Source: Variovorax sp. PMC12
Lineage (GTDB): Bacteria > Pseudomonadota > Gammaproteobacteria > Burkholderiales > Burkholderiaceae_C
Direction: 5' to 3'
Assembly (NCBI RefSeq): GCF_003019815.1
Contig: NZ_CP027773.1
Span: 1,871,001 to 1,935,000, forward strand
Length of the DNA: 64,000 nt
Under the pieces are notes generated by a model. That model did no database searches and was not told the DNA's origin. It saw only the letters and a list, made by a program, of their open reading frames with translations. Below are positions 1-7,904 of the stretch, piece by piece. Every line of letters begins with the position of its first letter. Position 1 is the first letter of the stretch. The translations under genes and the position numbers were made by a program.

Positions 1-557
1 TAGCCCTTGGCGCGCAGCGTGGTGATCATGCGGGCCAGCGCCTGCACGATGACCGGCGCCAGGCCTTCTGAAATCTCGTCGAGCAGCAGCAGCTTGGCGC
101 CGGTGCGCAGGATGCGCGCCACGGCCAGCATCTGCTGCTCGCCACCCGACAGGCGCGTGCCCTGGCTGTGGCGGCGCTCGGCCAGGTTGGGGAACATGGT
201 GTAGATCTCGTCGACCGACATGCCCTGCCCCGCGCCCTTCAGCTCGGGCGGCAGCATCAGGTTTTCCTCGCACGAAAGGCTGGCGAAGATGCCGCGCTCT
301 TCCGGGCAGTAGCCGATGCCCAGGTGCGCGATGCGGTGCGTCGGCATGCCGATGGTCTCTTTGCCGTTGACCTCGATGCTGCCCTTGCGCGCGCCGGTCA
401 GGCCCATGATGGCGCGCAGCGTGGTGGTGCGGCCCGCGCCGTTGCGGCCCAGCAGCGTGACGACTTCGCCCGGCTGCACGACCATGTCGACGCCGTGCAG
501 CACGTGCGATTCGCCGTACCAGGCTTGCAGGCCCTTGATTTCGAGTGCGGCGGTCAT
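1..557 (-). CDS. livF: Branched-chain amino acid ABC transporter ATP-binding protein LivF (partial, C-terminus beyond window)
   Basis: This is a cytoplasmic ATPase subunit of a LivHMGF-type importer for branched-chain amino acids or related compounds. The gene starts at 557 and runs off the left edge, leaving about 185 residues. The Walker A region reads LLGRNGAGRTTTLRA, with Arg where Lys is usual; I recall this as frequent in LivF of betaproteobacteria. The signature RLSGGEQQML and the Walker B stretch LLLLDEISEGLAP follow. The ATG lies one base after the livG stop, so the two genes are almost certainly co-translated. The permease and binding-protein genes are not upstream and may lie beyond the left edge. 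Confidence 0.9.
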   Translation of the reverse strand, partial: MTAALEIKGLQAWYGESHVLHGVDMVVQPGEVVTLLGRNGAGRTTTLRAIMGLTGARKGSIEVNGKETIGMPTHRIAHLGIGYCPEERGIFASLSCEENLMLPPELKGAGQGMSVDEIYTMFPNLAERRHSQGTRLSGGEQQMLAVARILRTGAKLLLLDEISEGLAPVIVQALARMITTLRAKG

Positions 558-558
558 G

Positions 559-1329
559 TCAGTGGGCACCTTGCATTTCGCCGTCGGTGGTGCCCATGTA
601 GGCTTCCATCACCTGCGGGTTCTTCGAGACTTCCGCGTACGGCCCCTCGGCCAGCACCGCGCCGCGCTGGAGCACGGTGATGGTGTCGGCGATGGTCGAG
701 ACCACGCTCATGTTGTGCTCCACCATCAGGATGGTGCGCCCTGCCGACACGCGCTTGATGAGCTCGGCCACGCGGTGCACGTCTTCATGGCCCATGCCCT
801 GCGTGGGCTCGTCGAGCAGCATCAGCTCGGGTTCCATGGCCAGCGTGGTCGCGATCTCGAGCGCGCGCTTGCGGCCGTAGGGCAGGTTCACGGTCTGCTC
901 GTCGGCCAGTTCTTCCAGGCCGACTTCAGCCAGCAGTTCGCGGGCCCTGGCATCCAACGGCTTGAGCGACTTCTCGCTCTTCCAGAAATGGTACGAGGTG
1001 CCGAGCCGGCGCTGCAGGCCGAGCCGCACGTTCTCCAGCAGCGTGAGGTGCGGGAACACGGCCGAGATCTGGAACGAGCGGATGATGCCGCGCCGCGCGA
1101 TCTGCGCCGGTCGCTCGCGCGTGATGTCCTGTCCATTGAAGAGGATCGTGCCGGTGGTCGGCTCGAGGAACTTCGTGAGCAGGTTGAAGCAGGTCGTCTT
1201 GCCGGCGCCGTTGGGGCCGATGAGCGCATGGATCGAGCCGCGCACCACCGACAGGTTGACCTTGCTGACCGCGGTGAACCCTTTGAACTCCTTGGTGAGC
1301 TGGCGTGTTTCGAGGATGACGTCGCTCAT
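559..1329 (-). CDS. livG: Branched-chain amino acid ABC transporter ATP-binding protein LivG
   Basis: This is the second ATPase of the branched-chain amino acid importer, 256 residues, the usual family length. It shows Walker A GPNGAGKTT near residue 40, a LivG-type signature region (NLPYGRKRALEIATTLA), and Walker B LMLLDEPTQGMG. It pairs with LivF immediately downstream. No livH or livM lies on its 5' side; the upstream 268 bp lead to a divergent gene, so livG appears to be first in its transcript, possibly after a very short upstream reading frame that overlaps its start codon. Confidence 0.93.
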   Translation of the reverse strand: MSDVILETRQLTKEFKGFTAVSKVNLSVVRGSIHALIGPNGAGKTTCFNLLTKFLEPTTGTILFNGQDITRERPAQIARRGIIRSFQISAVFPHLTLLENVRLGLQRRLGTSYHFWKSEKSLKPLDARARELLAEVGLEELADEQTVNLPYGRKRALEIATTLAMEPELMLLDEPTQGMGHEDVHRVAELIKRVSAGRTILMVEHNMSVVSTIADTITVLQRGAVLAEGPYAEVSKNPQVMEAYMGTTDGEMQGAH

Positions 1330-1370
1330 CTCGCGGTGTCGCCCAGGTGCGTAAAGATAAAGTGGGTCAT
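1326..1370 (-). other. Possible 14-codon upstream ORF overlapping livG start
   Basis: A short frame MTHFIFTHLGDTAR ends with a TGA that shares four bases (ATGA) with the livG ATG. This is the geometry of translational coupling. A weak GAGATGG lies upstream. It could be a leader peptide or chance; only the overlap geometry supports it. Confidence 0.25.
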
Positions 1371-1552
1371 GCGGTCCATCTCAATGCGCCACCATCGAGC
1401 GCGGCCTGATTGTTGGTGGGCGCCCTGCGCTTGGATACTGGGGCAAATGCCTATGCTGCAGTGCAACCTGCGCAGGGCGGCGCAACGGCCCGATCAGCGA
1501 CTGTCGTTGCAGCGACAAAGCGCATCCTGGCAACACTAAGACCTCTGCGGGA

Positions 1553-1568
1553 AACCCCGAGCGGGGTT
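1553..1568. other. Short hairpin in livG/AGE divergent region
   Basis: AACCCC (1553-1558) and GGGGTT (1563-1568) form a perfect stem around a GAGC loop, 30 bp before the epimerase start. It lies in the 268 bp divergent region 1330-1597 and could be an mRNA leader hairpin or operator. I see no convincing promoter boxes here. Confidence 0.3.
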
Positions 1569-1597
1569 CGCGGGGCGCTGCGTAGACTGAGGCGAAC

Positions 1598-2806
1598 ATG
1601 CTGAATTTCCGCTCTCCCGACTTCCTGACCGATCACGTGCTGCACACGCTGTCGTTCTACGAGCCGCGCTGCATCGACGCCTCGGGCGGCTTCTTCCATT
1701 TCTACAAGGACGACGGCACGGTGTACGACATGCGCACGCGGCACCTGGTGAGCAGCACGCGCTTCGTCTTCAACAATGCGATGGCCTACCGGCACTTCGG
1801 CAACCCGGCGCACCTGGCGGCGGCGCGGCACGGCTTGGCCTTCCTGCAGAGCGGCCACGCGCAACCCGGCGGCGGCTATGCGTGGCAGATCGACTGGCAC
1901 CAGCAGCGCGCCACGGTGCAGGACAGCACCTGCCATTGCTACGGCCTGGCCTTCGTGCTGCTGGCGCATTCCCATGCGCTGATGGCCGGCATCGAAGAGG
2001 CCCATGCCGGGATCATCCACACCTGGGACCTGATGGAGCGGCACTTCTGGGAGCCGCGCCACCAGCTCTACGCTGACGAGGCCACGGCCGACTGGCGCGT
2101 GGGCGCCTACCGCGGGCAGAACGCCAACATGCATGCCTGCGAGGCGATGCTGGCCGCCTACGAGGCCACGCACGACACCCGCTACCTCGACCGCGCGCTG
2201 GTGCTGGCGGAATCCATCACCGGCCGGCAGGCCGCGCTGGCGGACGGGCTGGTGTGGGAGCACTACCGCGAAGACTGGTCGATCGACTGGGACTACAACC
2301 GCGACGACAAGACCAACATCTTCAGGCCCTGGGGCTTCCAGACCGGCCACCTGACGGAGTGGGCCAAGCTGCTGCTGCAGCTGGAGCGCCACCTTGCCGC
2401 TGCCGGCCGCAAGGCCGACTGGATACTGCCGCGCGCGCAGCACTTCTTCGACACCGCCATGTTCCGCGGCTGGGACGCGGACAACGGCGGGCTGGTCTAC
2501 GGCTTCGCGCCCGACGGCACCGTGTGCGATGGCGACAAGTATTTCTGGGTGCAGGCAGAGAGCTTCGCGGCAGCCGCGCTGCTGGCGGTGCGCACCGGCG
2601 AATCGGGCTACTGGGACTGGTACGACAGCATCTGGGCGTACAGCTGGGAGCACTTCGTCGACCACCGCCACGGCGCCTGGTATCGCATCCTCTCGCCGCG
2701 CAACAAGAAGATCAACGACGAGAAGAGCCCGGCCGGCAAGACCGACTATCACACCATGGGCGCCTGCTACGACGTGCTGCGCGCACTGAAGACCTCCGCC
2801 AAGTAA
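1598..2806 (+). CDS. AGE-family epimerase/isomerase
   Basis: A 402-residue protein of the N-acylglucosamine 2-epimerase family, which folds as an alpha6/alpha6 barrel and interconverts sugars such as mannose/fructose or N-acetylglucosamine/N-acetylmannosamine. Family-like motifs are RGQNANMHACEAML near residue 175, FRPWGFQTGHLTEWAKLL near 245, and TDYHTMGACYDVL near the C-terminus, supplying the usual barrel histidines. The start is chosen for the GAGGCGAAC ribosome binding site just upstream. It has no signal peptide and is probably cytosolic. It stands alone, divergent from livG and ending at a bidirectional terminator. The exact substrate cannot be read from the sequence; a mannose isomerase-like role is a guess. 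Confidence 0.85.
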   Translation: MLNFRSPDFLTDHVLHTLSFYEPRCIDASGGFFHFYKDDGTVYDMRTRHLVSSTRFVFNNAMAYRHFGNPAHLAAARHGLAFLQSGHAQPGGGYAWQIDWHQQRATVQDSTCHCYGLAFVLLAHSHALMAGIEEAHAGIIHTWDLMERHFWEPRHQLYADEATADWRVGAYRGQNANMHACEAMLAAYEATHDTRYLDRALVLAESITGRQAALADGLVWEHYREDWSIDWDYNRDDKTNIFRPWGFQTGHLTEWAKLLLQLERHLAAAGRKADWILPRAQHFFDTAMFRGWDADNGGLVYGFAPDGTVCDGDKYFWVQAESFAAAALLAVRTGESGYWDWYDSIWAYSWEHFVDHRHGAWYRILSPRNKKINDEKSPAGKTDYHTMGACYDVLRALKTSAK

Positions 2807-2807
2807 A

Positions 2808-2841
2808 AACCCCCAGGTCTTCTTGGCGAAGCCTGGGGGTT
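2808..2841. terminator. Bidirectional terminator between AGE gene and emrB
   Basis: AACCCCCAGG (2808-2817) pairs perfectly with CCTGGGGGTT (2832-2841) across a 14-nt loop. It lies directly after the epimerase stop and just before the converging emrB stop, so it can serve both transcripts. The flanking A run gives a T run on the minus strand. Confidence 0.75.
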
Positions 2842-2858
2842 GGTGGGTTGCATGCGTG

Positions 2859-4421
2859 TCAGTGCGCGCCGGCTGCGGCGTCGCCGCCCGCGCCGCCCTT
2901 CTGCGGCCTTGCAAGCCACACCAGCGGGATCAGCAGCAGGAACAGGATCGCCGACGCATAGAAGATGTCGTTCGTGGCCAGCATGAACGACTGCTGGTCG
3001 ACGATGCGGTTCAGCTGGCCCAGCACCTGCTCGGTGCTGAAACCGCTGCTCGCCAGGCCCGACATCGCATTGGTCGCCGCGTTGTTGCCCTGGTTCACCG
3101 CCTCGGACAGCTGCGAGTGATGCAGCGCCGCGCGGTTTTCCCACAGCGTGGTGGTGATCGACGTGCCCATCGCGCCCGCCGTGATCCGCAGGAAGTTGGA
3201 CAACCCCGATGCGGCCGGGATGCGGTCCGGCGTGAGGCCCGACAGCGTGATGGTCACCAGCGGGATGAAGAAGAACGCCATCGCGATGCCCTGGATCACC
3301 GTCGGGATGATGATGGTGACGAAGTCGGCCTGGGTGTTGAAGTTCGACCGCATCCACAGCACCAGCGCGAACACCAGGAACGAGAAGGTCGCATAGCGCC
3401 GCGGGTCGATCTTGGCCACCGTGAGGCCCACCACCGGCGAGAAGAAGATCGCCAGCAGCCCCACGGGCGCCATGATCATCCCCGCCTGCGTCGCGGTGTA
3501 GCCCATCCACTGCTGCAGCCACAGCGGCAGCAGCACCACGTTGCCGAAGAACAGGCCGTAGGCCACGGCCGTTGCCACCGCGCCAGACCAGAAGTTGCGG
3601 CGCTTGAACAGCGACAGGTCGACCACGGGGTGCTTGTCGGTCAGCTCCCAGACCAGGAAGAACGCGAAACCGACCACGGCCACCACCGCCAGCGTCACGA
3701 TCTGCGCCGAGTGGAACCAGTCGAGCTCCTTGCCCTTGTCGAGCATCAGCTGCAGCGAGCCCACCCACAGCACCAGCAGCGCGAGGCCGATGGCGTCGAT
3801 CGGCACCCTGTGCGTGCTGCTCTCGCGCTTGCGGTACAGCGCCCAGGTGATGGCCGCCGCGACGATGCCCACGGGGATGTTGATGTAGAAGATCCACGGC
3901 CACGAGATGTTGTCGGTGATCCAGCCGCCCAGCAGCGGCCCCATCACCGGCGCGACCAGCGTGGTCATCGACCACATGGCCATCGCCAGGCCCGCCTTGG
4001 CGCGCGGGTAGCTTGACAGCAGCAGCGTCTGCGACAGCGGGATCATCGGCCCCGCGACGAAGCCCTGCAGCGCGCGAAACGCGATCAGCGTCGTCATGTT
4101 GGGCGCCAGGCCGCACAGCAGCGAGGCGACCATGAACAGGATCACGCTCGCCATGAACAGGCGCACCTGCCCGAAGCGCTGCGTCATGAAGCCGGTGAGC
4201 GGCACCGCGATGGCGTTGGCCACCGCGAAGCTGGTGATGACCCAGGTGCCTTGCGTGGTGCTCACGCCCAGGTCGCCCGAGATGGCAGGCAACGACACGT
4301 TCGCGATCGACGAATCGAGCACGTTCATGAAAGTTGCCGCAGACAGCGCGACCGTGCCCCAGACGCGGGCTGCGCCCTCGAGCGGCGGATGCGCAATGTA
4401 AGCAGGAGCAGCGGTGGCCAT
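2859..4421 (-). CDS. emrB: DHA2-family MFS drug efflux permease, EmrB/QacA type
   Basis: A 520-residue inner-membrane protein of the 14-helix DHA2 major facilitator family, which expels hydrophobic drugs using the proton gradient. The N-terminal half contains the helix-1 motif FMNVLDSSIANVSLPAI, the family motif C-like run WIFYINIPVG near residue 180, and many hydrophobic segments. It begins with MATAAPAYIAHPPLEGAAR, a normal EmrB-like start. It is the last gene of a marR-nodT-emrA-emrB operon, 50 nt after emrA. Together with EmrA and the outer-membrane factor it should form an envelope-spanning pump. The substrate is unknown. Confidence 0.92.
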   Translation of the reverse strand: MATAAPAYIAHPPLEGAARVWGTVALSAATFMNVLDSSIANVSLPAISGDLGVSTTQGTWVITSFAVANAIAVPLTGFMTQRFGQVRLFMASVILFMVASLLCGLAPNMTTLIAFRALQGFVAGPMIPLSQTLLLSSYPRAKAGLAMAMWSMTTLVAPVMGPLLGGWITDNISWPWIFYINIPVGIVAAAITWALYRKRESSTHRVPIDAIGLALLVLWVGSLQLMLDKGKELDWFHSAQIVTLAVVAVVGFAFFLVWELTDKHPVVDLSLFKRRNFWSGAVATAVAYGLFFGNVVLLPLWLQQWMGYTATQAGMIMAPVGLLAIFFSPVVGLTVAKIDPRRYATFSFLVFALVLWMRSNFNTQADFVTIIIPTVIQGIAMAFFFIPLVTITLSGLTPDRIPAASGLSNFLRITAGAMGTSITTTLWENRAALHHSQLSEAVNQGNNAATNAMSGLASSGFSTEQVLGQLNRIVDQQSFMLATNDIFYASAILFLLLIPLVWLARPQKGGAGGDAAAGAH

Positions 4422-4471
4422 TGCGGGTCGCGCGAACTGAGCTGATTACCTGAAGAAGGCCGCGCGGGCGA

Positions 4472-5788
4472 TCAGCCCGGCTGGCCTTGCACGGCCACCG
4501 ATGCACCGGCGGGCGCGGCCTTGGCCGGTGACGCGGCCGTGGCGGGCGCGCCGCGGCCGAGGTTGGCCGAGACGATGCGGTCCACTTCGGCGTCGGCGCC
4601 GCGGTCGAGCTGGCTGTAGACCTGCGTCTGCACCAGCGCGGCAGGGCGCGGCGCGTCGGCCAGCATCTTGCCGCTCTTGGACGAGATGTCGATCTCGGCA
4701 TCCATCGACAGGCCGATGCGCAGCGGGTTGGCCTTCAGCTGTTCCGGGTCGAGCGCGATGCGCACGGGCACGCGCTGCACCACCTTGATCCAGTTGCCGG
4801 TGGCGTTCTGCGCGGGCAGCAGCGCAAAGGCGCTGCCGGTGCCCACGCCCAGGCCGGCCACCTTGCCGGTGTACTCGACCTTCTTGCCGTAGACGTCGGC
4901 GGTGAGCTTCACGGGCTGGTCGATGCGGATGTTGCGCAGCTGCACTTCCTTGAAGTTGGCGTCGACCCACAGCTGGTTGAGCGGCACGATCGACATCATC
5001 GGCGTGCCTGCGGCCACGCGCTGGCCGAGCTGCACGGTGCGCTTGGCGACGTAGCCGTCGACCGGCGCGGGCATGGCCACGCGCTGCGTGGCGAGGTAGG
5101 CCTCGCGCACCTTGGCGGCGGCGGCCAGCACGCTGGGGTGCTGGGCCACGCTGGTGCCTTCGGTCAGCGACTGGTTGCTGACCAGCGCTTCCTTGGCGGC
5201 GACCACGCCGGCCTGCGCCGCCGCGAGCTGGCTCCTGGCGGTGTCGAGCTGCGTCTCGGCGTGGTTGAGTTCTTCCTTCGACACGGCGCCGTTGCCCGAC
5301 AGCGCGCGGCGGCGCTGCAGGTCGTCCTGCGCCTTGGCGACGTCGCTCTGCGCCTTCACGATGTCGGACTGGCGCAGCGTGACCTGCGCGGCCAGCGAGC
5401 CGTTGTTGGCGTACAGCGTGCGCACCTGGCGCACGGCCTGCGCGAGCGCGGCCTCGGCCTGCTCGAGCGCCACCTTGGCGTCGGCCGGGTCGAGCTGCAC
5501 CAGCGGCTGGCCGGCCTTCACGAAGTCGGTGTCGTCGGCGTTGATGGCCATGACGGTGCCGCCGATCTGCGGGGTGATCTGGATCACGTTGCCCGACACG
5601 TAGGCGTTGTCGGTGTCCTCGTAGTGGCTGGCGACCAGCCATTCGTAGAGGCCCCAGCCGCCGCCGGCGACGATGACCACCGCGGCAAGCGCGGTGAGTG
5701 CGCGGCGGCGCTTGCCGTTGCTGGCGGGCGCCTCCGCAGCGGCGGGAGCTGCGGCTGCAGCGGGCGTCGGAGTGTTGTTATCGCTCAT
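4472..5788 (-). CDS. emrA: HlyD/EmrA-family efflux adaptor protein
   Basis: A 438-residue periplasmic adaptor that links the EmrB permease to the outer-membrane channel. After a cytoplasmic Ala/Pro-rich stretch and a KRRR cluster, one membrane helix (LTALAAVVIVAGGGWGLYEW) spans residues about 29-48. A lipoyl-like start (DTDNAYVSGNVIQITPQIGG) follows, then a long coiled coil with AQAVRQVRTLYANN and the barrel motif APVDGYVAKRTVQLGQRV. The C-terminus is Ala/Pro-rich. The start at 5788 is preceded by GGAAAG and gives a normal N-terminus; the frame remains open far upstream, but that is a GC-rich artefact. It lies 38 nt after the outer-membrane factor gene. Confidence 0.92.
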   Translation of the reverse strand: MSDNNTPTPAAAAAPAAAEAPASNGKRRRALTALAAVVIVAGGGWGLYEWLVASHYEDTDNAYVSGNVIQITPQIGGTVMAINADDTDFVKAGQPLVQLDPADAKVALEQAEAALAQAVRQVRTLYANNGSLAAQVTLRQSDIVKAQSDVAKAQDDLQRRRALSGNGAVSKEELNHAETQLDTARSQLAAAQAGVVAAKEALVSNQSLTEGTSVAQHPSVLAAAAKVREAYLATQRVAMPAPVDGYVAKRTVQLGQRVAAGTPMMSIVPLNQLWVDANFKEVQLRNIRIDQPVKLTADVYGKKVEYTGKVAGLGVGTGSAFALLPAQNATGNWIKVVQRVPVRIALDPEQLKANPLRIGLSMDAEIDISSKSGKMLADAPRPAALVQTQVYSQLDRGADAEVDRIVSANLGRGAPATAASPAKAAPAGASVAVQGQPG

Positions 5789-5826
5789 GATGAAGTTCTT
5801 TCCGAAGACGAATGAATCAGGTCTGT

Positions 5827-7299
5827 TCAGTTCTGCGCGGCCGGGGCTGCAGCCGTGGTGGTGGAAGGCTGCTGCCAGCCGCCACCCAGCGCGCGGGCCA
5901 GCGCCACCTGCGTGTCGAGCGCGCGCGCGGCGAGGTCGACCGCCAGGCGGCGTTGCTGCAGCACGGAGGTTTCCGCAGTCAGCACGTTGAGGTAGTTGCC
6001 GAGGCCCGCGCGGTAGCGCTGCACGGCGATGTCGTAGGCGCCTTCGGCCGCGGTCTGTGCGGCGCGCTGCTCGGCCTGCTGGCGTGCGATCGACTGCGCG
6101 CTCGTCACCTGGTCGGCGGCGTCGCGCACCGCGTCGACCACGGTGGCGTTGTAGCTTTCGATGGCCACATCGAGGTCGGCCGACTTGCCGCGCAGGTTGG
6201 CGCGCAGCTTGCCGCCTTCGAAGATCGGCAGGCTGATGGCGGGGCCCACGCCCCACTGCTCGCTGCCCGACTTCAACAGCTTGCCGAAGCCCAGCGCCTG
6301 GAAGCCGGCGAAGGCCGTGAGATTGACGTTGGGATAGAACAGCGTCTTGGCATTGGCCACGTCGCTGGTGGCGGCCTCCACGCGCCACCGAGCGGCGGCG
6401 ATGTCGGCGCGGCGGCCCAGCAGGTCGGCCGGAATGTTCGCCTGCAGCGCAATGGGCTTGACCTCGCCCAGCAGCGGCGGCTTGAGCGACTGCGACACGT
6501 TGGGCTGGGCCACGAGCGCGTCGAGCGCATGCTGCTGCAGCGCGATCTGCTCGTTGAGCGATTCGATCTGCTGGCGGGCTTCGGGCAGGCCGCCTTCGCT
6601 CTGGCGCAGTTCGAGGCTGGTGTCGAGGCCTGCGGAGACGCGGTCGCGCACGAGCCGGAGCGTTTCGTCGCGTTGCGCCAGGGTGCGCCTGGCCACGGTG
6701 AGCTGGTCGTTCAGTCGGGCCCACTGGAAGTAGCTGCGCGCCACGTTGCTCGCGAGCAGCACGCGGGCCGCGTCGGCATCGGCGGCGGCGGCGTTGGCAG
6801 CGCCGATGGCGGTGTCGAGCGCGCTGCGGTTCTTGCCGAAGAAGTCGAGCTCCCAGCTCGCACCGAGCTGCAGCAGGCCGATGTTCTGGATCGAGCCGCC
6901 CAGCGGTGCCGGGTAGATGTAATTGCTGTTGAACTTCTGGCGGTTCAGGTCGAGCTCGCCGTTGACCTTGGGCTTGAGGGCGGCGCCGGCGATGTCGGCG
7001 GAAGCCTGCGCACGTGCGAGGCGGGCCTGCGCGACCTGCAGGTTGGGGTTGCCGGCCACGGCCTGGTCGATGAGCGTGTTGAGCTGCGGATCGCCGAAGG
7101 CGAGCCACCACTGGCTGTCGAGCCGGGAAACCGGCACCGCGGCGCTGTCGGGGGCGATGCCCAGCGACGACGCGTCGCGCAGCTTGGCCTGCGAGCCGAT
7201 GCCGGCCATGTCGGCGCAGCCTGCCAATGCGACCACCAGCAGTGCGGCAGCCACGACGGGAGTGCGACGCAACGCGCGCACGGCGAGGGAATCAGTCAT
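5827..7299 (-). CDS. NodT/OprM-family outer-membrane efflux lipoprotein
   Basis: A 490-residue RND/EMR-type outer-membrane factor. The N-terminus is a lipoprotein signal: RRTPVVAAALLVVALAGC with a lipobox LAGC, so the mature protein should be acylated. The body has the paired TolC-like repeats, seen as SQWWLAFGDPQLNTLIDQA and WELDFFGKNRSALDTA, and the second-half motif VGPAISLPIFEGGKLRANL. The start at 7299 is preceded by GGAGATAAAA and overlaps the marR stop by 8 nt, so the two genes are coupled. It supplies the exit duct for the EmrAB pump encoded downstream. Confidence 0.92.
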   Translation of the reverse strand: MTDSLAVRALRRTPVVAAALLVVALAGCADMAGIGSQAKLRDASSLGIAPDSAAVPVSRLDSQWWLAFGDPQLNTLIDQAVAGNPNLQVAQARLARAQASADIAGAALKPKVNGELDLNRQKFNSNYIYPAPLGGSIQNIGLLQLGASWELDFFGKNRSALDTAIGAANAAAADADAARVLLASNVARSYFQWARLNDQLTVARRTLAQRDETLRLVRDRVSAGLDTSLELRQSEGGLPEARQQIESLNEQIALQQHALDALVAQPNVSQSLKPPLLGEVKPIALQANIPADLLGRRADIAAARWRVEAATSDVANAKTLFYPNVNLTAFAGFQALGFGKLLKSGSEQWGVGPAISLPIFEGGKLRANLRGKSADLDVAIESYNATVVDAVRDAADQVTSAQSIARQQAEQRAAQTAAEGAYDIAVQRYRAGLGNYLNVLTAETSVLQQRRLAVDLAARALDTQVALARALGGGWQQPSTTTAAAPAAQN

Positions 7300-7828
7300 T
7301 TTTATCTCCACGGGCTGCGAGAGCCTGTGCGTTGTCGAGGATGCGGCGCAAGTAACCCTTGAGCTGCTCCCATTCCTCGGTTGTGAAACCTGCGAGATGT
7401 TCGTTCTGCACGCGGCTGAGCACGTACGGCACTTCCTTGGCGGCGGCACGGCCTTCGTCGGTGAGTTCGATGTTGACGACGCGGCGGTCTTCCAGCGAAC
7501 GCACGCGGCGGCAGAGGCCCTTGGCTTCGAGGCGGTCGAGCAGGCGCGTCATGGCGCCGGTGTCGAGCTCGCAGGCGCGGGCCAGTTCGGCCACGGTGGT
7601 GGCGGCGCCGACGTGCAATTTGTACAGCGGCACCCATTGCGGATAGGTCGGCCCGCCGGGCTCGCACATGCGGGTTTCCACTGCCTGCCCTACTGCCGTC
7701 ACGATGCGGCGCATCAGATAGCCGATGCTGTCTTCGGTCAAGTACGTCTCCGCTCGGTAGAAAACAGGCGGGCGACGCTCTGCGTCGGCGGAGGCCGGCA
7801 CGGCTTCTGGGGTGTTTGCATCGCTCAT
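7292..7828 (-). CDS. MarR-family transcriptional regulator of the efflux operon
   Basis: A 178-residue winged-helix repressor of the MarR family. The DNA-binding core reads TVAELARACELDTGAMTRLLDRLEAKGLCRRVRS and the wing reads DRRVVNIELTDEGRAAA. The start MSDANTPEA at 7828 is chosen; an in-frame start 36 codons upstream would run across the probable promoter and operator. It is the first gene of the efflux operon. By family precedent it represses itself and the pump and is released by a small aromatic ligand. An inverted repeat lies just upstream of its start. Confidence 0.9.
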   Translation of the reverse strand: MSDANTPEAVPASADAERRPPVFYRAETYLTEDSIGYLMRRIVTAVGQAVETRMCEPGGPTYPQWVPLYKLHVGAATTVAELARACELDTGAMTRLLDRLEAKGLCRRVRSLEDRRVVNIELTDEGRAAAKEVPYVLSRVQNEHLAGFTTEEWEQLKGYLRRILDNAQALAARGDKND

Positions 7829-7837
7829 GGCCAAAAT

Positions 7838-7859
7838 ATTATCTGCCGAGGCAATTATT
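7838..7859. promoter_or_regulatory. Candidate MarR operator
   Basis: ATTATCTGCC (7838-7847) and GGCAATTATT (7850-7859) form an imperfect inverted repeat (7 of 10 positions) around GA, 10 bp upstream of the marR start, in an AT-rich patch of otherwise GC-rich DNA. The location and size fit a MarR dimer site that could also affect the divergent ABC exporter 46 bp away. Confidence 0.45.
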
Positions 7860-7904
7860 GTCAAGGCCGCCTTTGTAGGGGCAAGGGTTCGGTAGAATCG
7901 CCCC

